From: Acidimicrobiales bacterium | GTDB taxonomy: Bacteria; Actinomycetota; Acidimicrobiia; Acidimicrobiales; Poriferisodalaceae | NCBI GenBank assembly: GCA_041394185.1 | Contig: JAWKIQ010000001.1 | Span: 682,001-746,000, forward strand | DNA: 64,000 bases | Direction: 5' to 3' | In this document: in pieces, positions 1 through 8,366 of the stretch | Layout: each line of letters begins with the position of its first letter | Position numbering within the stretch: the stretch's first letter is position 1 | The notes under the pieces: model-generated | Seen by the model: only the letters and a program-made list of their open reading frames with translations | Told to the model about the DNA's origin: nothing | The model's database searches: none | Translations under genes and position numbers: made by a program

Positions 1-1142
1 TGCAGCATCTCGAACTCGACCCTCGACTCGACACCGCGTTCGACGCTCAACAGTCGGGCGAATGCAACGTCGAAGAGGTTGTGGCTGGCCAACCCGAGGC
101 GCACTGCTCGCATGCGGTGAGGCTGCATCAGCCAGTCGAGGCAGCGCTTGTAGTTGGCGTCGGTGTCCGCCTTGGTCGAATAGGTGGCCAGCTTCCAGCC
201 GTGCATTGCGGCATCCACCCGTTCCATCGCCAGGTTGGCACCCTTGACCAGCCTGATCTTGATGTCGGCGCCACCCCGATCCCTGCGTTGCCCCGCCCAC
301 GACACCAGCCGTTCGAGGGCACCCATGGCATCGGGCAGGTATGCCTGCAGCACGATGCCGGCTTCGAGGTTCAGGAACTCGGGCCTGTCGAGCATGCGTT
401 CGAACACCTCGATGGTCAACGCCAGGTCGCGGTATTCCTCCATGTCTAGGTTCACGAAGGTGTGGTTGGCGGCCGCGGCCTGGAACATGGGGGTCAGGCG
501 ACTCGTCAACCGCTCGACGTTGTGCTCGAAGGCCCAGGGGTGGAGTTGGGCCGCAACCGATGACACCTTCACCGACACATAGTCGACCGACGAGTTCTCG
601 ATCAGGTCCATGGTCATGGCCAGCCGTCGGTCGGCCTCGGCGTTACCCAGCACGGCCTCGCCCAGCAGGTTCACGTTCAGGCGATATCCCTCGGCCTGGC
701 GTTTGTCGATGTGGTCTGCGAGCCGCCGGTGCCGTGCGTCGACCAGAAGATGGCCGACCATCTGGCGCAGCCGGCGGCGAACCAGGGGCATCACAAGTCG
801 GGGAACCCGGGGTGCCAGCGTGGTACCGGCCCGCAGCAGCGCCCCATCGACGCGCCCGGCGAAGGCCGGCGTGCCGTGGCGGGCGACCAGGTCGGCGAGC
901 TGCTCTGCGCCAACGGTGTCGCTGTCGGGGCGCGCCACGCGATCGACGAACTCGAGCGTGAACGCAATGCCATCGGGATCGGCCAGGATCGAGCGCAGCT
1001 TGCCTGCGGCGGCGCGGTCGGCCCGGTTCTCCTCGGCGGTGGCCTGGGCCAACCAGCGGGAGACCAGCTCGACGGACGGGTCGACCAGGTCGTCGGGGGT
1101 GGTGGCGTGTGCGGTCTCTGGCACCGGGATCATCACCTCCAT
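1..1142 (-). CDS. putA: Proline dehydrogenase domain (PutA-type), 3' end beyond the window
   Basis: This is the N-terminal 380 residues of a proline dehydrogenase, the FAD enzyme that oxidises proline to pyrroline-5-carboxylate and passes electrons to the quinone pool. I translated the reverse strand from an ATG at 1142 and saw no stop before the window edge. Recognisable PRODH barrel motifs are LNVNLLGEAVLG, YVSVKVSSV, IKIRLVKGANLAMER and YSTKADTDANYKRCLDW. The N-terminal helical segment lacks the ribbon-helix-helix DNA-binding domain of enteric PutA. The gene is cut before any aldehyde dehydrogenase domain, so whether it is bifunctional PutA or a stand-alone PRODH cannot be seen; the long N-terminal arm favours PutA. 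An in-frame ATG at 1133 is an alternative start. A PAS-AraC regulator is transcribed divergently. Confidence 0.88.
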   Translation of the reverse strand, partial: MEVMIPVPETAHATTPDDLVDPSVELVSRWLAQATAEENRADRAAAGKLRSILADPDGIAFTLEFVDRVARPDSDTVGAEQLADLVARHGTPAFAGRVDGALLRAGTTLAPRVPRLVMPLVRRRLRQMVGHLLVDARHRRLADHIDKRQAEGYRLNVNLLGEAVLGNAEADRRLAMTMDLIENSSVDYVSVKVSSVAAQLHPWAFEHNVERLTSRLTPMFQAAAANHTFVNLDMEEYRDLALTIEVFERMLDRPEFLNLEAGIVLQAYLPDAMGALERLVSWAGQRRDRGGADIKIRLVKGANLAMERVDAAMHGWKLATYSTKADTDANYKRCLDWLMQPHRMRAVRLGLASHNLFDVAFARLLSVERGVESRVEFEML

Positions 1143-1143
1143 C

Positions 1144-1157
1144 GTGACTGGGGTCAC
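1144..1157. promoter_or_regulatory. Inverted repeat in the putA/AraC intergenic region, possible operator
   Basis: A perfect inverted repeat, GTGAC-TGGG-GTCAC, lies two bases upstream of the putA start codon in the roughly 100-bp divergent intergenic region. Its position would suit an operator or a structure occluding putA translation. AraC-family proteins more often bind direct repeats, so the link to the neighbouring regulator is only a guess. Confidence 0.3.
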
Positions 1158-1244
1158 AAGGATTGTCTTGTACGATCCGTGCCCTACCCGCCGTCGGATT
1201 CGACAAAACACGGTCGCCGTAGCGGGCCGAGCTGGGGCGAACCC

Positions 1245-1967
1245 GTGAAACACGTGCTCTTCGATTGCCAGGACCAACTCCTCGAGCTGTTCGAGCATCT
1301 GAACGGGGTCCTGTTCTGCATCAAGGACGCCGATGGCCGCTACGTCTACGTGAACGACGGCTTCCTGAACCGTTCGGGCAAGACATCCAAGCGAGACGTC
1401 ATCGGCCGGCGTGCGTCCGACATCTTCGTGCCGTCCAGGGCCCAGCAATACGAGGCCCAAGACGCCCACGTGCTGACAACCGGCGCATCGATGCACGACC
1501 TGCTCGAGCTGATCCGCAGGCCCAACGGCGACGCGGGCTGGTATGTCACCACCAAGCTGCCGGTGCGCCGCGACGGCTCGGTGGTCGGAATCGTGTCCAT
1601 GAGCTCAGACCTCGAGACGCCCAGCGCCGACGACATCGCCGTCAACTCGCTGACGCGGGTCATCGACCACGTCACCGACAACCTCACGCTTGCGTTGCGG
1701 GTGGCCGACCTCGCCGAGGTGGCCGGATGCTCGACTGGCCAGTTGACCGGGCGCTTCAGGCAGGTGTTCGGTTTGACCCCCGCCCAGTACGTCGCTCGTG
1801 TTCGCGTCGGCGCTGCTGCCGCGCTCCTGGCCGAGTCGAAGCTGGCGATAAGCGACGTCGCGGCCCGCTGTGGGTTCACCGATCAGGCCCACCTGACCCG
1901 CCAGTTCGCCCGCTACACGGGCCTCACCCCAGGGCAGTATCGGGCCGAGCGCACCGACCTGCTCTGA
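1245..1967 (+). CDS. PAS domain / AraC-type HTH transcriptional regulator
   Basis: A 240-residue DNA-binding regulator. Residues about 10-115 form a PAS fold (NGVLFCIKDADGRYVYVN, then DVIGRRASDIF), which typically senses a small ligand or cofactor. Residues about 130-240 are a complete double helix-turn-helix AraC/XylS domain with the family signature around DVAARCGFTDQAHLTRQF and GLTPGQYR. The start is a GTG; the reading frame stays open upstream, but that part overlaps putA and looks non-coding. The gene is divergent from putA. AraC-type regulators such as Pseudomonas PruR control proline catabolism, so regulation of putA is a reasonable inference, not something the sequence proves. Confidence 0.85.
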   Translation: MKHVLFDCQDQLLELFEHLNGVLFCIKDADGRYVYVNDGFLNRSGKTSKRDVIGRRASDIFVPSRAQQYEAQDAHVLTTGASMHDLLELIRRPNGDAGWYVTTKLPVRRDGSVVGIVSMSSDLETPSADDIAVNSLTRVIDHVTDNLTLALRVADLAEVAGCSTGQLTGRFRQVFGLTPAQYVARVRVGAAAALLAESKLAISDVAARCGFTDQAHLTRQFARYTGLTPGQYRAERTDLL

Positions 1968-2029
1968 ACGGTGAATGCCCAGGTATCGACCGCGGCGATC
2001 GGTTCGCTGCTAGTGTTCCCCGGTTGAGG

Positions 2030-2046
2030 CGGGCACCGCGTGCCCG
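2030..2046 (+). terminator. Short hairpin between the AraC gene and livK
   Basis: CGGGCAC-CGC-GTGCCCG forms a 7-bp stem with a 3-nt loop 15 bases upstream of the livK ribosome-binding site. It has no T-tract. It could be a weak terminator for the regulator or a structured 5' leader of livK. Confidence 0.3.
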
Positions 2047-2071
2047 GCTATCCGTTAATTGGAGGGATCCA

Positions 2072-3376
2072 TTGAAGAAACTATTCACGCTTCTTGCGCT
2101 GCTGCTGTCGCTCAGCATGGTTGCAGCCGCTTGTGGCGACTCTGACTCCGACGACTCGTCGGACACCACCGAAGCAGCCGGCGACGCCGGCGGCGGCGAT
2201 TCTGCAGGCGCTCTCGGCGAGGTCCGCGTCGCAGCTGGCGAGTCGATCCAGATTCGTTCGCTGAATGCCATCACCGGTGACGTGGCCTTCCTCGGCGTGC
2301 CCAACCAGCGCGCCGTCGAACTCGCCATCGCCGACTATGGCCAGGTCAAGGGCTTCGACGTCAGCATGGGCACCGGGCTCGACGACCTCTGCTCGGCAGA
2401 CGGTGGCCAGGCTGCGGCCCAGACCATCGTGGCCGACGAGCAGGTCATCGGTGTCATCGGCACCTCGTGCTCGGGTGCAGCCACCGCTGCGGCCCCGCTC
2501 ATCGGCGAGGCCGGCATGGTGATGATCTCGGGTTCGAACACCTCGCCGGCTCTGACCTCTGACCAGCAGGGCAACGCAGGCGAGAACTACAACGTCGGCT
2601 ACTACCGCACCGCTCACAACGACCTGTTCCAGGGCGCTGCAATGGCCAAGTTCGTGTACGAAGACCTCGGCCTCACCACGGCTGCGGCCATCCACGACGG
2701 CGACCCCTACACCCAGGGTCTCGCCACCGCCTTCAGCAACGCCTTCGAGGAACTCGGCGGCGAGATGGTCGGCTTCACCGGCGTCGCCAAGGAAGACACC
2801 GACATGGTCCCGGCTCTGACCGAGATCGCTGCCGGTGGCCCCCAGGCACTGTTCTTCCCGATCTTCCAGCCCGCCGGTGACTTCGTCGCCGATCAGGCTC
2901 CTGGCGTTTCGGGCCTCGAGGACACCGTGCTGCTGGCCGCCGACGGCCTGTTGGTCGATGGTTTCCTGGCACTCGAGCAGTCCGAGGGTATGTACTTCTC
3001 GGGCCCCGACACCCGCTTCGGAACCAACGTCAACGAGAGCACCGGCAAGACCGCTGAGGACATCCTCTCGGCCTACGACGCCGCTTACGGCGAGGCTCCG
3101 TCGGCTCCGTTCTGGGGTCACAGCTACGACGCCACCGCCATGCTGCTCGACGCCATCGATGCCGCCTCCACCATGGACGGCGACACGCTGGTCATCGACC
3201 GTCAGGGCGTTCGCGACTACCTCGACGGCATCTCGGGCTACAGCGGTGTCATCGGCACCATCAACTGCGACGACTTCGGCGACTGCGGTTCGCAGAAGAT
3301 CACGATCATCGAGCACCTCGATCACACCGATCTCGAGGCATCGAAGAACAACGTCGTGTTCGAGTACGCGCCCTGA
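2072..3376 (+). CDS. livK: Branched-chain amino acid ABC transporter substrate-binding lipoprotein
   Basis: Extracytoplasmic, lipid-anchored solute-binding protein of the Leu/Ile/Val-binding (type I periplasmic) family, 434 residues. The N-terminus is a lipoprotein signal: KK, a hydrophobic core, then VAAAC at the cleavage site, followed by a low-complexity Asp/Ser/Gly linker. The mature part starts near LGEVRVAAG and contains the family blocks GVIGTSCSGAATAAAPL and MVMISGSNTSPAL. The start is a TTG chosen because GGAGGG lies 5 bases upstream and because it begins the signal peptide; the open frame further upstream overlaps the AraC gene. It is first in the livKHMGF cluster. The ligand cannot be fixed; related proteins also bind amides, urea or other amino acids. 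Confidence 0.9.
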   Translation: MKKLFTLLALLLSLSMVAAACGDSDSDDSSDTTEAAGDAGGGDSAGALGEVRVAAGESIQIRSLNAITGDVAFLGVPNQRAVELAIADYGQVKGFDVSMGTGLDDLCSADGGQAAAQTIVADEQVIGVIGTSCSGAATAAAPLIGEAGMVMISGSNTSPALTSDQQGNAGENYNVGYYRTAHNDLFQGAAMAKFVYEDLGLTTAAAIHDGDPYTQGLATAFSNAFEELGGEMVGFTGVAKEDTDMVPALTEIAAGGPQALFFPIFQPAGDFVADQAPGVSGLEDTVLLAADGLLVDGFLALEQSEGMYFSGPDTRFGTNVNESTGKTAEDILSAYDAAYGEAPSAPFWGHSYDATAMLLDAIDAASTMDGDTLVIDRQGVRDYLDGISGYSGVIGTINCDDFGDCGSQKITIIEHLDHTDLEASKNNVVFEYAP

Positions 3377-3440
3377 TCCCAGGTCGCTGACCGGGCGATG
3401 AGCTCAGCCTGATCGTCCAATACCAAACCCGCATGGCAAA

Positions 3441-3473
3441 GCGGCCCCGCCCCGGCGAGGGCGGGGCCGCTTT
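3441..3473 (+). terminator. Strong GC hairpin with T-run after livK
   Basis: GCGGCCCCGCCC pairs perfectly with GGGCGGGGCCGC across a 6-nt loop and is followed by TTT. It sits between livK and livH. Such intercistronic hairpins in ABC importers usually give partial termination or mRNA stabilisation, so that binding protein exceeds permease. Confidence 0.75.
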
Positions 3474-3530
3474 CGCTCATGCGGGCTCTGTAAACCCCAA
3501 CACACACGATTCGTACAGGGAGGGCGGCCC

Positions 3531-4658
3531 ATGACGGCTGCCGTTCGCGCCAGAGGCGCCGGCCGCACCAGGGTGGACTGGTTCTTGCTGTTCATGAGGG
3601 CTGGTTTGCTGACCCTCATCGCAGTGGGCCTGATCGCATTCATCGCCCAACAGATAGACCCCAACAACGCGTTCGCCGAATGGCGACACGGCGACGAGGG
3701 TGCCCGCAGTCTCACCTGGGACCAGTACAAGGGCCTCGTCGTCACGGGTATCAGCCAGGGAGCCATGTACGGGCTGATCGCCCTGGGCTATTCCATGGTC
3801 TACGGCGTGCTGGGTTTCATCAACTTCGCCCACGGCGAGGTCTTCATGGTGGGCGCCTTCACCGGCTTCATCATGGCCAACAAGCTCGACGAGGCCGGCT
3901 ACTGGGAAGGCGGGGCGTTCATCCCCGCGGTGCTGTTCACCATCCTGGTCTGCACCCTGGTGTCGATGCTGACGGCCGTGGTCATGGAGCGGGTCGCCTA
4001 CAGACCGCTGCGTGGCTCTCCACGGCTGATCCCGCTGATCACCTCCATCGGCGTGTCGTTCTTCCTTCAGAACGCCATCAACCTGTTGTTCGGACCCGGA
4101 GCCAAGGGTTATCCGTCCAACCCCGACTGGCTCGACGACCGCTACACCTTCTTGAACATCGAGGGTGTCAAGGTTCTCGTCATCGTCGTGGCCGCCATCT
4201 CGATGGCCGGCCTCTGGTACTTCGTCGAGCGCACCAAGACCGGCAAGGCGATGCGCGCCGTTGCCGAAGACAAAGAGATCGCTGCCCTGATGGGCATCAA
4301 CGTCAACCGCACCATCGTCACCACGTTCGCGGTCGGTGGCGCGATGGCCGGAATCGCCGGAATCCTCTGGGGCCTGCTGTTCCGTTCGGTCACCGCCTTG
4401 ACCGGCTTCCTGCCCGGCATCAAGGCCTTCACCGCAGCCGTCGTCGGTGGCATCGGCAACCTCGGTGGTGCCATGGCCGGCGGCGTCTCGTTGGGCGGTG
4501 CCGAGGCTCTCGCCCCGCTGATGATCCTGGACCCGTTGGGTGTCACTGGCCCGTCGCAGTTGCGTGACGCGGTGGCCTTCACCCTGTTGATCCTGGTTCT
4601 GCTGATCAAACCCACCGGCCTGTTCGGCGAGCGGCTTTCATCGGAGGACCGGGCATGA
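3531..4658 (+). CDS. livH: Branched-chain amino acid ABC transporter permease LivH
   Basis: Inner-membrane permease of 375 residues in the LivH/BPD_transp_2 family. After a cytoplasmic N-terminus and a first hydrophobic helix (about residues 20-42) there is a roughly 25-residue loop, then the conserved core beginning near LVVTGISQGAMYGLIALG with FINFAHGEVFMVGAF, the family hallmark. The conserved cytoplasmic segment GKAMRAVAEDKEIAALMG, which contacts the ATPase, is present. A good Shine-Dalgarno (AGGGAGGG) precedes the ATG. The stop overlaps the livM start (ATGA), implying translational coupling. The N-terminal helix and loop make it longer than enteric LivH. Confidence 0.92.
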   Translation: MTAAVRARGAGRTRVDWFLLFMRAGLLTLIAVGLIAFIAQQIDPNNAFAEWRHGDEGARSLTWDQYKGLVVTGISQGAMYGLIALGYSMVYGVLGFINFAHGEVFMVGAFTGFIMANKLDEAGYWEGGAFIPAVLFTILVCTLVSMLTAVVMERVAYRPLRGSPRLIPLITSIGVSFFLQNAINLLFGPGAKGYPSNPDWLDDRYTFLNIEGVKVLVIVVAAISMAGLWYFVERTKTGKAMRAVAEDKEIAALMGINVNRTIVTTFAVGGAMAGIAGILWGLLFRSVTALTGFLPGIKAFTAAVVGGIGNLGGAMAGGVSLGGAEALAPLMILDPLGVTGPSQLRDAVAFTLLILVLLIKPTGLFGERLSSEDRA

Positions 4659-6463
4659 CCTCCATCCAACCCAACAACCACGCTGTCGCACTCGACCGGG
4701 GCGCCTTCGACGTCGACTGGGCCGAGATCGTCCGCCTGGGCGCCATCACCGCTCTGGGGCTGGTCTTCATCGCGCTGGCCGGAATGCCCGTAGGCCTCGA
4801 TTCTCGGCTTCTGGTCGATCCCGTGCTGTCGCTGGGTTACCTGTCGCTGCTGTGGGTACCGGTCATCATGGGGTGGCTGGTGGCTCGCGAGGTGGTGCTC
4901 GAAGGCATGGCGGCCTCGTCCAAGGGTGCTCGCGACATCGTCGCGGGTGCCGGTGTGGGTGCCATCGGCGGTGCCGGCCTGACCCTTCTGGGCCTGTTGG
5001 TCAACAACTTCAACCTGCGCGACCCGCTGGTCAACTGGTCGCCCCAACTGTTCGACCTGCTGGCGTTCGGCGGTGGGTCGGGCACCCTGTTCGTCTGGAT
5101 CGTCATCGGTGCAGCGCTGGGCGCGCTCGGTGGTGCCATGCACGTCGTTCCCACCAAGGTGCGCAAGGCGTTCATCGCCGCCGTGGTCACCACCGTGCTG
5201 GTGGCCGTGTTCGAGAGCTTCATCGTCGATGTCATCGACGCCCTCGACGTGCTGTACGAGCCCGAGCGTGGACTCAAGTGGCCCACGGCCGTGGGCTTGG
5301 CCGTCATCGCCGCCGCAGCGAGCTATCTGGGAGGCGGGCGCAAGCTCGGCGACGTGCGTCGCACCTACCAGGAGACCACCGGGCCGGCCAAGGCTCGCCA
5401 GACCACGGCCCTGATCGGTGTCTCGGGAATACTGCTCATCATCATCCCGATGGTGACCGGCAATATCACCCAGGAACTCATGGCCAACATCGGCATCTTC
5501 TTGCTGTTGGCGCTGGGCCTCAACATCGTCGTCGGTCTCGCCGGCATCCTCGACCTGGGCTACGTCGCCTTCTTCGCAGTGGGCGGATACACCACCGCGG
5601 TGTTGACATCGCCCAACCGGGGCCCAGACTGGCCCAGTTGGTTCCCAACCATGCCCTGGTGGGGTGCACTGTTGGTCACCATCGTCATGGCGGGCGTGGT
5701 CGGCCTGTTCATCGGCGCACCGGTCATCCGCATGCGAGGTGACTACCTGGCCATCGTCACCTTGGGCTTCGGCGAGATCATCCGCCTGTTGTTCTTGTCC
5801 GACTGGCTGGGCGGCTACTTCAACGGCGCCCAGGGCATCACCAACATCCCGTCGGCCGACTTCGGCTTCTACGAGGTCAAGGGCACCGACCCTCGGTCGG
5901 TGTTCTACCTGGTGTTGGTATTCGCCGCGATCTCGATCTATGTGTCGTGGCGCCTCGAGCACTCTCGAATGGGCCGCGCATGGATGGCGGTTCGCGAAGA
6001 CGAGAGCGTCGCTGAAGCCATGGGCATCAACACGGTCAACGTCAAGCTGATGGCCTTCGTGGTAGGTGCCATCCTGGCCTCGTTCTCCGGGGCGATCTTT
6101 GCCGCAAAGGTCGGCTCGATCTTCCCGTCGTCTTTCCTGATCTTGGTGTCGATCATCATCCTGGTGATCGTCATCGTTGGTGGCATGGGCTCGATCGTCG
6201 GCGTGATCGCCGGCTCGGTCGTGCTGGTCGGTGTGTTGGGCGGTCCCAAACAGCCCGGCTTGCTCCAGGAGTTCAGCGAATACAAGCTGCTGATCTATGG
6301 CGCCCTGCTGGTGTGGATGATGCTGCAGCGGCCCGAGGGCCTGGTGCCCAACGTCAGACGCACGCGCGAACTTCACCAGGACGAATTCCTCCAAGACGCC
6401 TGGCTGAAGGGCCAGGTCGACACCGACGACGAGACCGGCCCCGCCGAGGAGGTCGACCGATGA
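4655..6463 (+). CDS. livM: Branched-chain amino acid ABC transporter permease LivM, long N-terminal extension
   Basis: Second permease subunit, 602 residues. The C-terminal part from about residue 265 is the canonical LivM core (LALGLNIVVGLAGILDLGYVA, RMRGDYLAIVTLGFGEIIR, AWMAVREDESVAEAMGIN). The first 260 or so residues add several hydrophobic stretches and an Ala/Gly-rich loop not found in enteric LivM, which is about 425 residues. The start overlaps livH by ATGA and the stop overlaps livG by ATGA, so the permeases and first ATPase are translationally coupled. It forms a heterodimeric channel with LivH. Confidence 0.9.
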   Translation: MTSIQPNNHAVALDRGAFDVDWAEIVRLGAITALGLVFIALAGMPVGLDSRLLVDPVLSLGYLSLLWVPVIMGWLVAREVVLEGMAASSKGARDIVAGAGVGAIGGAGLTLLGLLVNNFNLRDPLVNWSPQLFDLLAFGGGSGTLFVWIVIGAALGALGGAMHVVPTKVRKAFIAAVVTTVLVAVFESFIVDVIDALDVLYEPERGLKWPTAVGLAVIAAAASYLGGGRKLGDVRRTYQETTGPAKARQTTALIGVSGILLIIIPMVTGNITQELMANIGIFLLLALGLNIVVGLAGILDLGYVAFFAVGGYTTAVLTSPNRGPDWPSWFPTMPWWGALLVTIVMAGVVGLFIGAPVIRMRGDYLAIVTLGFGEIIRLLFLSDWLGGYFNGAQGITNIPSADFGFYEVKGTDPRSVFYLVLVFAAISIYVSWRLEHSRMGRAWMAVREDESVAEAMGINTVNVKLMAFVVGAILASFSGAIFAAKVGSIFPSSFLILVSIIILVIVIVGGMGSIVGVIAGSVVLVGVLGGPKQPGLLQEFSEYKLLIYGALLVWMMLQRPEGLVPNVRRTRELHQDEFLQDAWLKGQVDTDDETGPAEEVDR

Positions 6464-7254
6464 GCGGCAACCGACTCCTCGAGATCAACAAGCTGAGCGT
6501 GTCGTTTGGCGGTCTGCACGCCTTGAGAGATCTCGACTTCCACGTCGACGAAGGCGAGATCGTGGGCGTCATCGGCCCCAACGGAGCCGGCAAGACGACG
6601 TTCTTCAACATGATCTCGGGCATGGTGCATCCCACTGCTGGCGACATCTTGTTCGAGGGCCGCTCGCTGGTGGGCCTCGACCCCAACCAGGTCACCCAGC
6701 GCGGCATCGCCCGGACGTTCCAGAACGTCAGGCTGTTCGCCAACATGACGATCCTCGAGAACGTCATGGTCAGCCAGCACTGTCGCACCCATCAAAACGT
6801 CATCGGCGCCCTGTTCAACACCAAGGGCTTTCGTGAAGAAGAGGCCGAGATCCGCCGCCGCGCCGAAGAGGTCCTGAGCTTCTTTGGCACCAGGCTGGTC
6901 GGCTACCGGCTCGAACAGCCGGCGTCGGTGTTGAGCTACGCCAACCGTCGACGCCTAGAAATCGCACGGGCCATGGCGACGCGCCCCAAGCTCATCCTGC
7001 TTGACGAGCCGGTGGCGGGCATGAACCCCAAGGAGTCGGCCGAGCTCACCGGGCTGATCTCGCGGCTTCGCAGCGAGTGGGGCTTCACCATCGTGATGAT
7101 CGAACACGACATGAACGTGGTGCGCGACGTGTCGGACCGCGTGGTTTGTCTCGACCACGGCGAGACCTTGGCCGAGGGCTCCTTCGAGGAGGTCTCCAAC
7201 AATCCCGAGGTCATCGAGGCTTACCTGGGCCGACCGATCGAGAAGGGGGCCTGA
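6460..7254 (+). CDS. livG: Branched-chain amino acid ABC transporter ATP-binding protein LivG
   Basis: ATPase subunit of 264 residues. Walker A is GPNGAGKTT near residue 40, the Q-loop lies in RTFQNVRLF, the signature region reads LSYANRRRLEIARA (the degenerate form typical of LivG), Walker B is LILLDEPVAG and the switch His is in VMIEHDM. The ATG at 6460 is preceded by GAGGAGG and overlaps the livM stop. It pairs with LivF to power import. Confidence 0.93.
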   Translation: MSGNRLLEINKLSVSFGGLHALRDLDFHVDEGEIVGVIGPNGAGKTTFFNMISGMVHPTAGDILFEGRSLVGLDPNQVTQRGIARTFQNVRLFANMTILENVMVSQHCRTHQNVIGALFNTKGFREEEAEIRRRAEEVLSFFGTRLVGYRLEQPASVLSYANRRRLEIARAMATRPKLILLDEPVAGMNPKESAELTGLISRLRSEWGFTIVMIEHDMNVVRDVSDRVVCLDHGETLAEGSFEEVSNNPEVIEAYLGRPIEKGA

Positions 7255-7259
7255 TCTCC

Positions 7260-8033
7260 ATGAGCGACACCATTCCCAACGCTGTACCCGACGGTGGCGG
7301 CAACCCCAGGCAGCCGATTCTCGAGTTCCGGGGTATCAACACCCACTACGGCGCGGTGCACATCCTGAAAGACGTCAATCTGGCGATCTACCCCGGCGAG
7401 CTCGTTTGCTTGCTGGGCGGCAACGCCAGCGGCAAGTCGACCACCCTCAAGACCTTGCTCGGCATGGTCAATCCATCGTCTGGCGAAGTCGTACTCGACG
7501 GCGAAGTGGTCAACGACAAGCCGACGTCGTACCGCGTCGAGCGGGGCGTCACGATGGTTCCCGAGAACCGACGGTTGTTCAAGCGTCTGAGCGTCCTCGA
7601 GAACCTGCAGCTGGGTGCCTATCTGCGCAACGACAAGGACGGCATCGAGCGCGACCTCGAGCGCATCTATGAGATGTTCCCCAGGGTCAAGGAGCGCCTT
7701 GCACAAAAGGCCGGCACCCTGTCGGGCGGCGAGCAGCAGATGGTTGCCATGGGCCGGGCTCTGATGGCCAGCCCCAGGGTGCTGCTGATGGACGAACCAT
7801 CCATGGGCCTGGCGCCGGCACTGGTGCGCACCAACTTCGAGCTGATCCAGCAGATCCATGAAGCCGGCATAGCTATCTTCATGGTCGAGCAGAACGCCAA
7901 CATGGCCCTGTCGATCGCCGACCGTGGCTGGGTTCTGCAGACGGGCCGGGTGGTGTTGGACGACACGGCCGAGGCCCTCATGGCCAACCCAGACCTGCGC
8001 AAGAGCTACCTGGGCGAGGCCGACGGGTCGTAA
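7260..8033 (+). CDS. livF: Branched-chain amino acid ABC transporter ATP-binding protein LivF
   Basis: Second ATPase, 257 residues. It has Walker A GGNASGKST (the usual GPNGAGKST is altered to Gly and Ala-Ser but keeps the catalytic GKST), the MVPENRRLFKRLSVLEN segment typical of LivF, signature LSGGEQQMVAMGRAL, Walker B VLLMDEPSMGLAP and switch FMVEQN. It starts 5 bases after livG. It is the last gene of the importer cluster and converges with the candidate peptide gene on the opposite strand. Confidence 0.92.
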   Translation: MSDTIPNAVPDGGGNPRQPILEFRGINTHYGAVHILKDVNLAIYPGELVCLLGGNASGKSTTLKTLLGMVNPSSGEVVLDGEVVNDKPTSYRVERGVTMVPENRRLFKRLSVLENLQLGAYLRNDKDGIERDLERIYEMFPRVKERLAQKAGTLSGGEQQMVAMGRALMASPRVLLMDEPSMGLAPALVRTNFELIQQIHEAGIAIFMVEQNANMALSIADRGWVLQTGRVVLDDTAEALMANPDLRKSYLGEADGS

Positions 8034-8045
8034 GCACCCTCGAGG

Positions 8046-8366
8046 TCAACCGGTGCGGTTCCACCGACGCCATGGTGGCGGGTCGGGGTTGGTGGTCCGG
8101 TTCCATCGGTTATAGGCCGTTGCGCCCTCGACGCCGCTGATCTTGCCTCCGCGCAAGAAGTCGAGGCCCAGCGTCAGGCCCTCGTGGAAGGCGAAGCCTG
8201 CGACATCGTCCTCGTCGGCGTCTGCACCTTGTGGGGCCAGCAACTGGTCCAGCATGGCGCGCTCGCGGGGGTCGAGGCTGCCGGCGAAGGCGTTCAGCTT
8301 GGCGGCAAACGCGTCCACTTCGGCCTCGGTGACCTCTTGTTGGTCATCGGGTGGGTCTTGATTCAT
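8046..8366 (-). CDS. Candidate RiPP precursor peptide with repeated aromatic-Arg C-terminus
   Basis: A 106-residue protein I do not recognise as a named family. Its ATG has a strong Shine-Dalgarno (GGAGG, 6-base spacing), and it begins 23 bases inside the end of the radical SAM gene, so the two are translationally coupled. Residues 1-45 are acidic and helical, with L24-x2-F27-x3-L31-D-P33-x-E35-R36-x2-L39, like a leader peptide. The middle is acidic and Gly-rich. The C-terminus ends in two near-identical heptads, YNRWNRT and WRRWNRT, separated by TNPDPPP, giving five aromatic residues and seven Arg in 22 residues. This layout fits a RiPP precursor modified on aromatic residues by the adjacent maturase. 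That is an inference from context; the protein could instead be a small accessory protein. Confidence 0.72.
   Translation of the reverse strand: MNQDPPDDQQEVTEAEVDAFAAKLNAFAGSLDPRERAMLDQLLAPQGADADEDDVAGFAFHEGLTLGLDFLRGGKISGVEGATAYNRWNRTTNPDPPPWRRWNRTG

Noticed and set aside
711..1244. N-terminal extension of the AraC regulator
   Set aside because: It runs antisense to putA and shows no similarity; the PAS domain begins shortly after the GTG at 1245.
1265..2071. N-terminal extension of livK in the same frame
   Set aside because: The open frame overlaps the AraC gene in another frame and has Arg/Pro-rich shadow composition; the lipoprotein signal starts at 2072.
2081..3325. Minus-strand open frame of 414 codons opposite livK
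   Set aside because: Val/Glu/Gly-rich shadow with no start signal; livK on the plus strand has a signal peptide, lipobox and family motifs.
4142..6394. Long open frame on the minus strand (750 codons) opposite livH/livM
   Set aside because: The translation is dominated by His, Gln, Asp and Arg and has no family motif, as expected for the antisense of a high-GC membrane protein gene. The plus-strand frames are clearly livH and livM.
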